Source: Desulfobulbus elongatus DSM 2908 (GTDB taxonomy: Bacteria > Desulfobacterota > Desulfobulbia > Desulfobulbales > Desulfobulbaceae). Taken from it: a DNA stretch of 64,000 nt. Shown here piece by piece: positions 1 to 8,376 of this stretch. A program made the position numbers and the translations under genes. The stretch covers positions 1 through 64,000 of the forward strand of contig NZ_JHZB01000004.1 in the NCBI RefSeq assembly GCF_000621145.1, in the 5' to 3' direction. The notes beneath the pieces are model-generated. The model did not search any database. It was not told the origin of the DNA and saw nothing but the letters and a program-made list of their open reading frames with translations. Each line of letters begins with the position of its first letter. Position 1 is the stretch's first letter.

Positions 1-342
1 GCGAAGCTTCGCCTTCCTCAAATGCAGCGGCAACTTGGGCCGCATGACACTTCGCGGTATGGACAATGTTGCCAAACGCTACCTGATGCATGCCGCTGGC
101 TACAATCTTGGTCTGGTGATGCGTCATCTGTACCGGCACGGCACTCCCAGAGAGATGGCCGGCCTGGTTGTTCGTCTGTTTTGGCCTGTAGGGAGCCTTG
201 TATTGCTCCTCGTAACCGGATTTCGCGCTACGGATAAAATTCCTCCAGGGCATGTTTTGACCGGTGCCGGTTTGTCTTGATCGGCTTGGCGTGCCGTACC
301 GAGTGCATGCTCCCGGAAACATGGCTTTTTCAACGGGCTGTT
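1..342 (+). mobile_element. Right end of an insertion sequence abutting hsdS
   Basis: The transposase tail is followed by about 50 bp of noncoding DNA. Then GGCTTTTTCAACGGGCTG appears at 323-340, which resembles the terminal inverted repeat of IS5/IS1182-type elements. Just beyond it (341-344) is TTAG, a plausible target sequence. Immediately after that the hsdS reading frame begins in reverse. The left end is outside the window, so the exact boundary, inverted repeat and target duplication cannot be verified here. Confidence 0.5.
2..280 (+). CDS. Transposase C-terminal fragment (DDE type, 5' end outside window)
   Basis: The frame is open from the window edge to a stop at 280. It encodes the last ~92 residues of a DDE transposase. 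The segment after RSFAFLK, with LRGMDNVAKRYLMHAAGYNLGL, matches the tail typical of IS5/IS1182-like enzymes, where the final catalytic region is followed by a conserved 'RG-x-NV-x-KR-x-L-x-HAA-x-N-L' helix. The final ~30 residues after MAGLVVRLF look less conserved. The gene points toward the truncated hsdS, and the presumed element end lies about 50 bp beyond the stop. The family is assigned by memory of the motif, so the exact IS family is uncertain. Confidence 0.7.
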   Translation, partial: RSFAFLKCSGNLGRMTLRGMDNVAKRYLMHAAGYNLGLVMRHLYRHGTPREMAGLVVRLFWPVGSLVLLLVTGFRATDKIPPGHVLTGAGLS

Positions 343-1424
343 AGGGCGTCCACCTTTTCGACAATAGCGGCGAATTGGTTTTGCTGCTCGACCGGCGGCT
401 TGATCATCGTGATCTTTTCGAAGTCGCCTTTGGTCAAGATTTTCTTCATCCCCTTTGACGCATGACTTTGGATGTAGGCTTTGGAAATCTTGAACAAGAC
501 GTACAAAAAGAACGGATTAATATCCTTCTTTGGCTGAATGGCGTTGATTTGCTGGTTAAACGCAACTGTTCTGTCTGTCAGTGCCGCCCGCCCGATGGAC
601 TCAACGCTTCCAGCTATACAGGCCACCATAAGAGCGCCCTTCGTTACTGTTCGCGCTTTGGTTGCCCCAGTTTCTGAAAGGTATTCTGCGGCCTGACTTA
701 TAAAAACAGAGTCAGCCGAAATATTGTCAGTCTTTATCCATTCAATGTGTCTGCTCGAATAGTTGGACGGGTCTTTTCTTGGCGGAGTATTTCCCGTCGA
801 AATCTTGCCAAAATGTTTCAATTCCGGTTTATCCCACCCCTTCTCATTCCGCACGGGGTCACCGAACATCTCCAGAAAGACGCTTTTGAGCAGGTCGTCG
901 AGTTGTTGCAGGTGTTGTTTGCGCCGGGCGATCAGCCCTTCCACCTTGCCGAGCAGATGGGCAATACGCTTTTGGTCATCGATTGCTTCGGGGACCGGAA
1001 TTTCGTAGCCCTGAATCTCCCCGAGTCCGATGGCTGGATAGGCAGGGTCTTTGATGAGGCTTGAAGGTGGAAACTGTTTGAGCGCAAGCCGAAGATAATC
1101 CCTAAAAACGTTGTCTTTTGAAGTCAGGATCGCCAGGTGGCTGACGACATAGGCAGGATTCTGCAAAACATAAATGCGATCCTTGGTCGCAGACATGCCG
1201 CTTTTCGCAAAAAGAATCGAGCCGTTCGGGTAGAGTTTCAGCTTTCGCTTCTTGGCTGTTTCGGCAGGCACCAGTTCAAGGTCGGATTCGCTTTTACCAG
1301 CGAGCAAATCTTCCAGACTGCCAGCGCGAACGAAAGGAATGCCGCTGTCTGCAAATTCATCCGGCTTGGGGGCGCCTTGCCCTGCGGTAACATCCGCAAT
1401 AGAGCTGATAGGAGCCTTTTTCAT
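330..1424 (-). CDS. hsdS: Type I restriction-modification specificity subunit HsdS, C-terminally truncated
   Basis: HsdS gives the type I methylase/restriction complex its DNA target. The 364-residue product has target-recognition domain 1 (about 1-150), the central coiled-coil spacer (about 150-190, with KRIAHLLGKVEGLIARRKQ) and target-recognition domain 2 (about 200-340). It stops just after EKVDALTAR, where family members normally continue for another 30-50 residues through the distal conserved helix. The last codons and the stop lie in sequence that looks like an insertion-sequence end. The start codon overlaps the hsdM stop (1421-1424), so the two are translationally coupled. Loss of the distal helix may weaken HsdM docking; function is uncertain. 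Confidence 0.9.
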   Translation of the reverse strand: MKKAPISSIADVTAGQGAPKPDEFADSGIPFVRAGSLEDLLAGKSESDLELVPAETAKKRKLKLYPNGSILFAKSGMSATKDRIYVLQNPAYVVSHLAILTSKDNVFRDYLRLALKQFPPSSLIKDPAYPAIGLGEIQGYEIPVPEAIDDQKRIAHLLGKVEGLIARRKQHLQQLDDLLKSVFLEMFGDPVRNEKGWDKPELKHFGKISTGNTPPRKDPSNYSSRHIEWIKTDNISADSVFISQAAEYLSETGATKARTVTKGALMVACIAGSVESIGRAALTDRTVAFNQQINAIQPKKDINPFFLYVLFKISKAYIQSHASKGMKKILTKGDFEKITMIKPPVEQQNQFAAIVEKVDALTAR

Positions 1425-3088
1425 CCAATCATCTCCCTCAACTCCAGTAACTCCCGTACAATTCCGTTTTGAATCTTTTTCAGTTCAGCCTCGTCCACAT
1501 TCCCGACTTCCTCCTGCAGCAGCCTCTCTAGGATCACCGCAGGCAGCTCATACGCCACCTCCTCAAATACATCTTTCTTATACCGGGACAAAGACAGGTC
1601 ATACCCCTCAGCCTCAATATCCCCCCGCGCCACACAAAACCATTTCGCGGTGCGGTCGATATCGGTCTCGGGATTGCGTGCATGGAACCGGTCAACAATA
1701 TCTTGCAAATCCCCATACCCTTCCTGCTTGCTGCGCTTGTCGTCCAGCGAGTAGCCGTCGGCCTGCATCTCGTAAAACCAGACCTTTTCTGTGGCTGGCT
1801 TGTCCTTGGCGGCTTTATCGTCTCCTACCCCCCAGACTTTGGTAAACAATAGAATCGCGGTGCTGACCCCGGCGTAGGGTTTGAACACGCCGCTGGGCAT
1901 GGTGATGACAGCCTTGAGGTCGCAGCGGGTCACCAATTTTTCACGGAGGTCTTTGAAGGCCTTGCCGGAGCCGAACAGCACCCCCTGCGGGACGATGACG
2001 CAGGCGGTGCCGCCCTTTTTCAGCAGGCGGTAGATATTCTCGACAAAAAGCAGTTCGGTCTTGGTGGTGGCAAGGGTCAGGTTTTCGTTGATGTCGCCCT
2101 TGTCGATGCTGCCGGTGAAGGGCGGGTTGGCCATGACGATGTCGTATTCGGACTCCTCAAGGTAGCTCTTGGAGAGGGTGTCTTTGTAGTCGATGTTGGG
2201 CTCGTCGATGCCGTGCATCATCAGGTTCATCAGCCCCAGGCGCACCATGGTGGCATCGATGTCGTAGCCGAAGAGGGAGGCTTGCAGAATGGCCTGCCTT
2301 TTTTCGTCGAAGGCAGCTGCTACAGATGTTCGAACAAACCCATCTTCATCAGGCTTCAGGTCATTGGTTCCCGCCTTAATAGCCAGTTGGGTGACGATGT
2401 ACTGATACGCTCCCAGCAAAAAGCCGCCGGATCCGCAGGCCGGGTCCCCGATGCGGTGGCCCAGTTGCGGCCGCACCAGCTCGGTCATCAGCTTGATGAT
2501 GTGACGCGGGGTGCGGAACTGGCCGTTCTTGCCCGCCGTAGCAATCTCGGAGAGGAGCATCTCATAGACATCGCCCTGGATGTCCTGAAAGGCCTGACCC
2601 TTCTCCTGCGAGTCCTGCTCCATAACCTCGAAGATCTCGTCGATGGTCTTGACCGCCTCCACCAGCAGCGCCGGTTTGGGGATGATGAAGACAGCGTTTT
2701 TCATGTGGCGGGTGAAGCTGGACTCGGTGCCGTTTAAATCCTTGAGAAAGGGGAAGACCTTGGTCTGGACGTGCTGGAGCATGTCCTCGGCCTGCATGCG
2801 TTTGAACTCGCTCCAGCGCAGGCTGCGCTTTTCAACCGCGTATTGCTCGGGCTTTTCCTGGTTGCGGTATTCGGGTGGAATCCACGGACCGTCGAATTTG
2901 GCGGTGTAAGGTTCACCGGTCCAATCGGCATCGGCCTGTTTTTTCTGGTCCAGCTCGTCGAGCCGTTTCATGAACAGTAGGTAGGTGATCTGCTCGATGG
3001 CTGTGAGCGGATTGGAGATGCCACCGGACCAGAATTTGTTCCACAACTGGTCGATCTTGCTTTTGAGTTCGGGGTTGTTTTGCAGCAT
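1421..3088 (-). CDS. hsdM: Type I restriction-modification DNA methyltransferase subunit HsdM
   Basis: This is the N6-adenine methyltransferase subunit, which uses S-adenosylmethionine to modify the target chosen by HsdS. The 555-residue protein has an N-terminal helical domain (LWNKFWSGGISNPLTAIEQ) followed by the catalytic domain. The SAM-binding motif DPACGSGGFLLGAY and the catalytic NPPF motif (in VMANPPFTGSIDKGD) are intact. Length is normal for the family. The start follows an AAGGA ribosome site in the preceding 25 bases. It lies downstream of dinD by 63 bp and overlaps hsdS by 4 bp, so hsdM-hsdS form a coupled unit. It appears functional even though its partner hsdS is truncated. Confidence 0.96.
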   Translation of the reverse strand: MLQNNPELKSKIDQLWNKFWSGGISNPLTAIEQITYLLFMKRLDELDQKKQADADWTGEPYTAKFDGPWIPPEYRNQEKPEQYAVEKRSLRWSEFKRMQAEDMLQHVQTKVFPFLKDLNGTESSFTRHMKNAVFIIPKPALLVEAVKTIDEIFEVMEQDSQEKGQAFQDIQGDVYEMLLSEIATAGKNGQFRTPRHIIKLMTELVRPQLGHRIGDPACGSGGFLLGAYQYIVTQLAIKAGTNDLKPDEDGFVRTSVAAAFDEKRQAILQASLFGYDIDATMVRLGLMNLMMHGIDEPNIDYKDTLSKSYLEESEYDIVMANPPFTGSIDKGDINENLTLATTKTELLFVENIYRLLKKGGTACVIVPQGVLFGSGKAFKDLREKLVTRCDLKAVITMPSGVFKPYAGVSTAILLFTKVWGVGDDKAAKDKPATEKVWFYEMQADGYSLDDKRSKQEGYGDLQDIVDRFHARNPETDIDRTAKWFCVARGDIEAEGYDLSLSRYKKDVFEEVAYELPAVILERLLQEEVGNVDEAELKKIQNGIVRELLELREMIG

Positions 3089-3151
3089 GTTATTTTCCTT
3101 GGTTCCCGGCAGGAGTCTCGGTCAATACTCCTGTGGTTATGGGTTCTTTGT

Positions 3152-4015
3152 TCACTCTTCGAGCTTCGGGTTGGGCAGCTTGCCTGACTGTTTGACGAGC
3201 TTCTTTTCTTCCGTCTTGACCCGGCGCTCCAGCTTTTTGATGTCCTCTTCCGGCGGCAACCGTTCGGGCTTGATGCCGCGCTGGCCGAGCATGTCGCGCA
3301 CGCTCTCGTTGTTCTGCACATGCTCGCGGGTAATCGCGTGCTCGCCCCGCAAATCTTCCTGCTGCACGTTGTGGTTGGTCATCTCGGTGGCCAGGTTTTT
3401 GGCGGCAATGGTCAGGGTCGGCAGAAAATCCGCCAGAGGGCGGGTTTTGGTAATGCCGTAGCGGTCTTTCATCACCTGGGTGGTGTGACCGCCGAAAAGC
3501 GCCGCATCCCCCTTGGAACGGATACGACCGAATCCGGCATCGTCCACACCTCGTTCATAGATGTTCTGGGAGAGGGTCTTTTCCGATTCCCGCAGCCGCT
3601 CACGGGCATCCAGCCGGGCCAGAAGGCGCATGCGGTCTTCGATCAGTTCCTGCTTGCGGGTCTGGATGGCGAAGTAGCTTTGGGCAAAGGCGATTGGTTC
3701 CTTGCGCGGGTCGCCATTCTGGGCAATGAGATAGCAGGCGTAGCGGGTGAGCATGAAGTCATCGACGGCTCGCTGCCCTCCCTTGCCGATCTCGATCATT
3801 TTCGTGACGCCACGAAAATGATCATTTGGGTCATAACCCGTTGTTTCGCAAGACTCTATGGCTCGCTTGATGGCGGTCTGGAAGTTTTCCCAGCGGACAT
3901 AGCCCAGTGGCTCCATCAGATCCCGAGCGAACCAGAATTCTATCCCTTCATCGGGTATGGTATGGCTCAAGCCATCAAAATAGTATGACAATTTCTGTAC
4001 AGACGTCTTATCCAT
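3152..4015 (-). CDS. dinD: DinD-family DNA-damage-inducible protein
   Basis: The product is 287 residues, close to E. coli DinD. It shows the family's N-terminal BRO-like region (SYYFDGLSHTIPDEGIEFWFARDL), the conserved DDFMLTRYACYLIAQNGDP block and the AQSYFAIQTRKQELIEDR helix, ending in a charged coiled-coil tail. E. coli DinD is SOS-induced and antagonises RecA filaments; the same role here is inference. The gene sits between hsdR and hsdM, in the same orientation, with 81 bp to hsdR and 63 bp to hsdM, so it is likely co-transcribed with the restriction system. GGAGGG precedes the start. A 13-bp perfect inverted repeat lies inside the gene (3794-3823). Confidence 0.93.
   Translation of the reverse strand: MDKTSVQKLSYYFDGLSHTIPDEGIEFWFARDLMEPLGYVRWENFQTAIKRAIESCETTGYDPNDHFRGVTKMIEIGKGGQRAVDDFMLTRYACYLIAQNGDPRKEPIAFAQSYFAIQTRKQELIEDRMRLLARLDARERLRESEKTLSQNIYERGVDDAGFGRIRSKGDAALFGGHTTQVMKDRYGITKTRPLADFLPTLTIAAKNLATEMTNHNVQQEDLRGEHAITREHVQNNESVRDMLGQRGIKPERLPPEEDIKKLERRVKTEEKKLVKQSGKLPNPKLEE
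3794..3823. repeat. Perfect 13-bp inverted repeat inside dinD
   Basis: GATCATTTTCGTG (3794-3806), a 4-nt loop, and CACGAAAATGATC (3811-3823) form a perfect stem. It encodes the DHFRGVTKMIE stretch of DinD. A similar palindrome lies upstream of dinD. Confidence 0.8.
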
Positions 4016-4031
4016 GACAAGCCCTCCGGAT

Positions 4032-4055
4032 CATTTTCCCGGTGCCGGGAAAATG
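4032..4055. repeat. Perfect 11-bp inverted repeat between hsdR and dinD
   Basis: CATTTTCCCGG and CCGGGAAAATG flank a 2-nt centre (TG). The repeat sits in the 81-bp hsdR-dinD gap, about 17 bp upstream of the dinD start. No T-run follows it, so an operator or mRNA-processing hairpin is as likely as a terminator. Confidence 0.75.
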
Positions 4056-4096
4056 GTCTAGCGCTGATATTTTATGTCTTTCGTGGTTCTTATCCA

Positions 4097-6910
4097 TCAG
4101 GCCGCCAGGCGTTCCGTAAGTTGTAATATTTCGTTGATCTCCGCTGGGCTGAACACGCCGCGAATGCCCTGCGGGTGGATGACCGTAAACGGCGCGTTGA
4201 TGAGGTCTTTCTTCTCCACCTTCTCACGTTCGATGATGAAACCCTTGAGTAGGTTCAAAAAATCCAGCTGACGGCTGGAGAGGTTAGTATGCTGCCGGAT
4301 GAACTGGTCAAACGTCTCGCTGACAGTTTCGGGGAAACTCTTCAGGATCTCGATGCCGAGGATGTGGCGGATGAACTGGATGAAGCGGGCCTTGCGGATA
4401 TTGTAGACACGGCGCAGCAGGTCTTCGGTGATGTGTGGGTGCTCTGCATGGAGCAGCTCGGCCAGAGCGGAAGCCTCACCCGGTGAAACCTCTTCACCGT
4501 TCTTGATCTTCTGCAATATGGGATTGTGCGCGGTCAGCTCCGCAATCATGGCCTCGACCATCTCGCGGTAGCGGCTGATGCTGACCGACTCATGCTGCGG
4601 GCCGAACTCGACCCATTCTTTGTTGTGCAGCACGTCGGTGAGGTCGAGATGTGTCGGCCCGAGGCCGGTCTGGAGCTCGCGGAATTTCATTAGCGGCCCG
4701 AGGTGGGTGTTGAGCTCGTCGAGGGCGTCTTCCAGCGTGTTGGCATCCGTTTTGGCCCAGTAGTGGTTGGTCTGGGCGGCGCGAATCAAACCTTCTTCGG
4801 CCTTGACGAAGTTGATCGAGAGCGGGAGTTCACTGATCTGCGCAACAATACCCTCCTTGAGGGTTTCAGCCTTTTCCTTTTCCCCGCTTAACCAGGCGAG
4901 TGAGTATTCCAACGCATCACGTTCGAAACGCATGGCCTTGAAATCGGCCTCGGAGACGGTGCGGAACAGGGGCTTGATCTCGGTGCGCAGAAATTCCAGT
5001 CGCTGGTGATTCAGGGTGATCCAGAAGTTTTCCTCATCTATCCGGGCGAGTACGGCAGCCGCCTCCTTGATGATGACGGAGCTTCGCGGCAACTGGCTAA
5101 TCTGGTGTCGCAGTTTGACAATTTCGCGCTCGGCAATGTTTGCCTGGGTAAGGTCGATGGCCTTTTCAATTTTATCCAGCCGCAATCCGACCAATCGTAC
5201 CGGTAGGGGGAGCTGGGGCTTGAGCTCTTTGCCCTTGGGTTGCAGCTTGAAGTATTCGAAGTTGTCCCAGCAGTCGAGGATGAGGAACACCTCTTTTTCG
5301 GTGCACCAGGGCTTGGGCTTGCTGGTTTCCAGCAGGCGGGTGCCGCGCCCGATCATCTGCCAGAATTTGGTGTAGGAGTAGACCGGCTTGGCAAAGACGA
5401 GATTAACGATCTCACGCACGTCGATGCCGGTGTCGAGCATATCGACACTGATGGCAATGCGAGGCATGTCGTTGTTGGTGAACTGGTCGAGCAGGCCACC
5501 CTTGCCGTAGACGCGGGGATCATCGGAGACCAGCACCTTGGCCAGCTCGCCCTTGTATTGGGGAAAGAGCTTGTCGAAAATTTCTTCCATACGCCGGGCA
5601 TGGGCCTTGGAAGAACAGAAGAAGATGGTCTTGCCGGGCAGCACCCCGCTTTCGTCCTTGATGCACTCCTCCATGAACTCTTTGACGATGAGGGTGTTGG
5701 TCCCCTTGTTGATCACCTGCTTTTCAAGTTGAGAACCCTCAAAATTGATCTCCTCGATTTCCTTGCCTTCCAGCAAAAGCTTTTTCTGATCTTCCAGTGA
5801 GATAGTGCGTTTGCTGATCCCTTCCATCTGGAAGCGGGTCTGAATCTTCATCACCTGAAAACTGCTCAAATAAGGCGGCACATTGTTCACCGCCTCTTCG
5901 AAGGTGTAGGCAAAGGTGGGAAATCCGTCCTCGCAATGGAAGAGCTGGAAGGTGTTGTGGTCGATGATGTCGGTCGGCGTGGCGGTCAGGCCCAGGGTGA
6001 TGGTCTTGAAGTAGCCCAGGACTTCTCCATAGGTGTTGTAAATGGAGCGGTGGCTTTCATCGACCACGATGAAATCGAAAAAATGCGGCGACAACTGCTG
6101 TGATTCGTCCCGGATGATGTTGAGCATGGTGGGATAGGTCGAGACGTAGATGCGGCGGTCTTTGGCGATGAGCTTTTCGCCGACGTTGGGCCAGCGTGGC
6201 TCGTGGGGCAGGTGCTCCTTGAAGGCGGCCAGCGCCTGCTCGCGCAGCGCGATACGGTCAACCAGGAATAGTATCTTTTCCGCATGCCCGGCACGCATCA
6301 GTGCATCGACTAGGGCAATGCAGGTACGGGTTTTGCCAGTGCCGGTGGCCATGACCAGGAGGAAGTCGCGTTTTTTCTGTTCGATGCCTTCCAGGACGGC
6401 GCGAATGGCCCGGATCTGATAGTCGCGACCGGCGATGTTCGTATTGATCAGCTCCTGAGTCAGGGGCTTGCGGTTGCGGCGTATATACTGGAATCGCTCC
6501 AGATCGTCGCGAGTCGGAAAGCCGACAATCTTGCGCGGTGGGTAATTGCCGAGATCCCAAAAATAATGATCATGACCGTTGGTGTAGAAACAGAACGGCA
6601 ACTCGCCCCCCAGTTGCTTCTGAATATTGTGGCAATATTGCTTGGCCTGTTCGCGGCCAAGAGCCGGATCCTTGCTGGTCTTCTTGGCCTCAACCACGGC
6701 CAGGGGCTTGCCGTTTTTCCCCAATAGCACGTAATCACTGAATTGGTGGCCAGCATAGGGAGACGGGGGCTCGGCGGTGGTCAAGGAAGTTGAGTCGACC
6801 AGGATGTCGAATTCCTGAATGACCAGAGTTGGGTTGGTCACATCCCAACCCGCCTGGGCCAATTGCCGATCAATGAGTTCTGAACGGGTTTGTGCCTCCG
6901 ATTTTGTCAT
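4097..6910 (-). CDS. hsdR: Type I restriction endonuclease subunit HsdR
   Basis: This is the motor and nuclease subunit, which translocates DNA and cuts unmodified molecules. The 937-residue protein has an N-terminal PD-(D/E)xK nuclease domain (SDYVLLGKNGKPLAVVEAKK). The SF2 helicase core follows: Walker A MATGTGKTRT (~190), the DEAD-type box VVDESHRS (~280), the GLTATPTD motif (~308) and the arginine-finger region IGRGTRLLE (~495). The C-terminal part resembles EcoEI-type HsdR. It is the first gene of the cluster, followed by dinD, hsdM and hsdS. Its start is preceded by AAGGATCGCC with slightly long spacing. No truncation or frameshift is seen. Confidence 0.96.
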   Translation of the reverse strand: MTKSEAQTRSELIDRQLAQAGWDVTNPTLVIQEFDILVDSTSLTTAEPPSPYAGHQFSDYVLLGKNGKPLAVVEAKKTSKDPALGREQAKQYCHNIQKQLGGELPFCFYTNGHDHYFWDLGNYPPRKIVGFPTRDDLERFQYIRRNRKPLTQELINTNIAGRDYQIRAIRAVLEGIEQKKRDFLLVMATGTGKTRTCIALVDALMRAGHAEKILFLVDRIALREQALAAFKEHLPHEPRWPNVGEKLIAKDRRIYVSTYPTMLNIIRDESQQLSPHFFDFIVVDESHRSIYNTYGEVLGYFKTITLGLTATPTDIIDHNTFQLFHCEDGFPTFAYTFEEAVNNVPPYLSSFQVMKIQTRFQMEGISKRTISLEDQKKLLLEGKEIEEINFEGSQLEKQVINKGTNTLIVKEFMEECIKDESGVLPGKTIFFCSSKAHARRMEEIFDKLFPQYKGELAKVLVSDDPRVYGKGGLLDQFTNNDMPRIAISVDMLDTGIDVREIVNLVFAKPVYSYTKFWQMIGRGTRLLETSKPKPWCTEKEVFLILDCWDNFEYFKLQPKGKELKPQLPLPVRLVGLRLDKIEKAIDLTQANIAEREIVKLRHQISQLPRSSVIIKEAAAVLARIDEENFWITLNHQRLEFLRTEIKPLFRTVSEADFKAMRFERDALEYSLAWLSGEKEKAETLKEGIVAQISELPLSINFVKAEEGLIRAAQTNHYWAKTDANTLEDALDELNTHLGPLMKFRELQTGLGPTHLDLTDVLHNKEWVEFGPQHESVSISRYREMVEAMIAELTAHNPILQKIKNGEEVSPGEASALAELLHAEHPHITEDLLRRVYNIRKARFIQFIRHILGIEILKSFPETVSETFDQFIRQHTNLSSRQLDFLNLLKGFIIEREKVEKKDLINAPFTVIHPQGIRGVFSPAEINEILQLTERLAA

Positions 6911-7091
6911 AGGTGTGGCGATCCTTGGGCATTATCACGTATATTCAGCAGGCTTACATCCCAATCGGTTGCACCTTATACTCCTGCCTGATGTTTCGCG
7001 ACAAAAAAGTCAAGCAAATCAAGTCAATCTCTCATTTGTTTACTGAAGCGTGCAGACCATGAGCAATCAATGGTCACTTTGCACATCGTCT

Positions 7092-7388
7092 TCATGGTCT
7101 TGAGTGCTTCGGGGGACAATAATCAAACCCTGCTCTCTCGCTAAACTCGTCCATAAAGGATGAGAAGGCCTCGACAGCCTGGCGGGCATTGGCCATGAGT
7201 TCCAGAGCTTCCTGCTCCGGGATGCCGCCCATTTCTTTCCAGTGTGCCTTCAGATGATCGTAGGCCAAGTCGAACTGCACCACCAGATGCAGCATCTGCT
7301 TGGCCAACGGGGAACGGACATCGATGAGCTTGGCTGTGGGGGTACGCCTTGCCGTCTTTTTGATGACCTTCTTTTGGCTGGTTGCCAT
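7092..7388 (-). CDS. Hypothetical 98-residue protein
   Basis: This is a small soluble protein with a strong ribosome site (CTGGAGGAAGG, 4 nt before the ATG). The N-terminus is lysine/arginine-rich (MATSQKKVIKKTARRTPTAK), like a flexible nucleic-acid-binding tail. The remainder is predicted helical (LAKQMLHLVVQFDLAYDHLKAHWKEMG). I do not recognise a family. It lies 181 bp upstream of hsdR, in the same orientation, and could be a control or accessory gene of the restriction cluster, but nothing in the protein shows a helix-turn-helix. It is kept as real because of its ribosome site and sensible composition. Confidence 0.6.
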   Translation of the reverse strand: MATSQKKVIKKTARRTPTAKLIDVRSPLAKQMLHLVVQFDLAYDHLKAHWKEMGGIPEQEALELMANARQAVEAFSSFMDEFSERAGFDYCPPKHSRP

Positions 7389-7502
7389 GATCCTTCCTCC
7401 AGTGATGTTTGTGGGTTATTTGTGGTCCAGGGTTTCCAAAAACACGCCGAGATTCCGGTAGCGTATCATTTTGATCTGTCAGGATTACTTACATAATCTC
7501 TC

Positions 7503-7531
7503 TTGACTGCCAACCGATACATGTCTAAAAT
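7503..7531 (+). promoter_or_regulatory. Near-consensus sigma-70 promoter facing a gene-free stretch
   Basis: TTGACT (7503-7508) and TAAAAT (7526-7531) are separated by exactly 17 nt. It fires rightward into about 700 bp with no credible coding sequence, ahead of the leader of element A. Confidence 0.5.
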
Positions 7532-8238
7532 GTGCGCGTAATCCCGATTCCGCCCGAGACGGTGGGGCTACAGATAATCAAATAACAACAGATACAACAC
7601 TTACCCAGTCCGGAGAACCCTGCCCGGTTCCCGGATGAAGAACTGCTGATCCGTGCCAGGGTAGCACAGCACAGGATCCCCCGACCATTGCCGGCGTTGC
7701 TCCGCTGGCATCCGGCCGGGACCCGAATCGGACCCGTTGCGAGCACAATAAGGCAACGATGGTTCGTTCTCGTGGCCGTAGGCCAACTCCGCCGCCCCAT
7801 GGCACAGCAGGCGAAGGAGGAAGAGAACGCCGGTTCCTCTACGGAACGCAGGCCACCATTCAATAATGCCAGGTCACCTGCCCACATGGAGGCAGCGCAT
7901 TCCTCAATCGTCCCCCGCACTGCTGACCGCTGCGTTGGACATCAAAACCACCATCAGGTCGTCACGGATCTCTTTCCGGTGGGTCTTGGTTTGCCCGCAC
8001 ACCCTCGTGCAGTAGGCCACCCGTGCTTCGGCAAAAGTCCACCCTCACGACCGCCATCCATCCAGAGCCAGGAACGTTCAGTACCCTCTTTCTTCTTTTT
8101 CCAGGGGTGCTGACATCCAACAGCTTCATGTAAGAGATTTTTTCGCCCTTTTGGGGCTTTCCACCGCCTCGAGATGAAAACCGGACGGCCGGTTTTCTTA
8201 CGGAATCCTCATTAGTTATCTAAGAGGAGCAATCCGTT
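7532..8238. other. About 700 bp without a recognisable gene
   Basis: Frames on both strands here have unnatural composition, rich in Cys, Arg, Ser and Pro, and no ribosome sites, so I reject them. The stretch could hold the 3' remains of an older insertion or an untranslated RNA driven by the promoter at 7503-7531. Near the right end there is a GCCCTTTTGGGGC element (about 8143-8155) and a strong hairpin (8176-8197). Confidence 0.5.
8176..8197 (+). terminator. Hairpin upstream of element A genes
   Basis: GAAAACCGG (8176-8184), loop ACGG, CCGGTTTTC (8189-8197): a perfect 9-bp stem ending in four T residues. It could act as a weak terminator or leader hairpin 40 bp before the small reading frame at 8239. 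Confidence 0.45.
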
Positions 8239-8376
8239 ATGGCACGTTCTACAAAAATAATTCGCATGCGCTGCGTGACATCGTTTGTCTCGCATCGCAA
8301 ACACCCGGGAACCACCTTTTCATGGGTGATCTCAGCGTCCTGTTGCCCGACCACAAGGAGGGCAATATGGAAATGA
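8239..8376 (+). CDS. Possible 45-residue leader peptide overlapping alpA
   Basis: An ATG follows AAGAGGAG by 8 nt. The frame starts MARSTKIIRMRCV, runs 45 codons and ends in a TGA that overlaps the alpA start by 10 bp. The overlap and ribosome site suggest translational coupling to alpA. The amino-acid sequence (Cys/Arg/Ser/Thr-rich) matches no family I know, so it may be only a leader or not expressed as a protein. Confidence 0.35.
   Translation: MARSTKIIRMRCVTSFVSHRKHPGTTFSWVISASCCPTTRRAIWK

Noticed and set aside
3990-4015. LexA/SOS box at dinD (TTCTGTACAGA)
   Set aside because: It lies inside the coding sequence, and its centre is too short for the CTGT-N8-ACAG pattern.
7525-8113. Open frames on both strands between the 98-residue gene and element A
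   Set aside because: Cys/Arg/Pro-rich sequences, no ribosome sites and no family resemblance.
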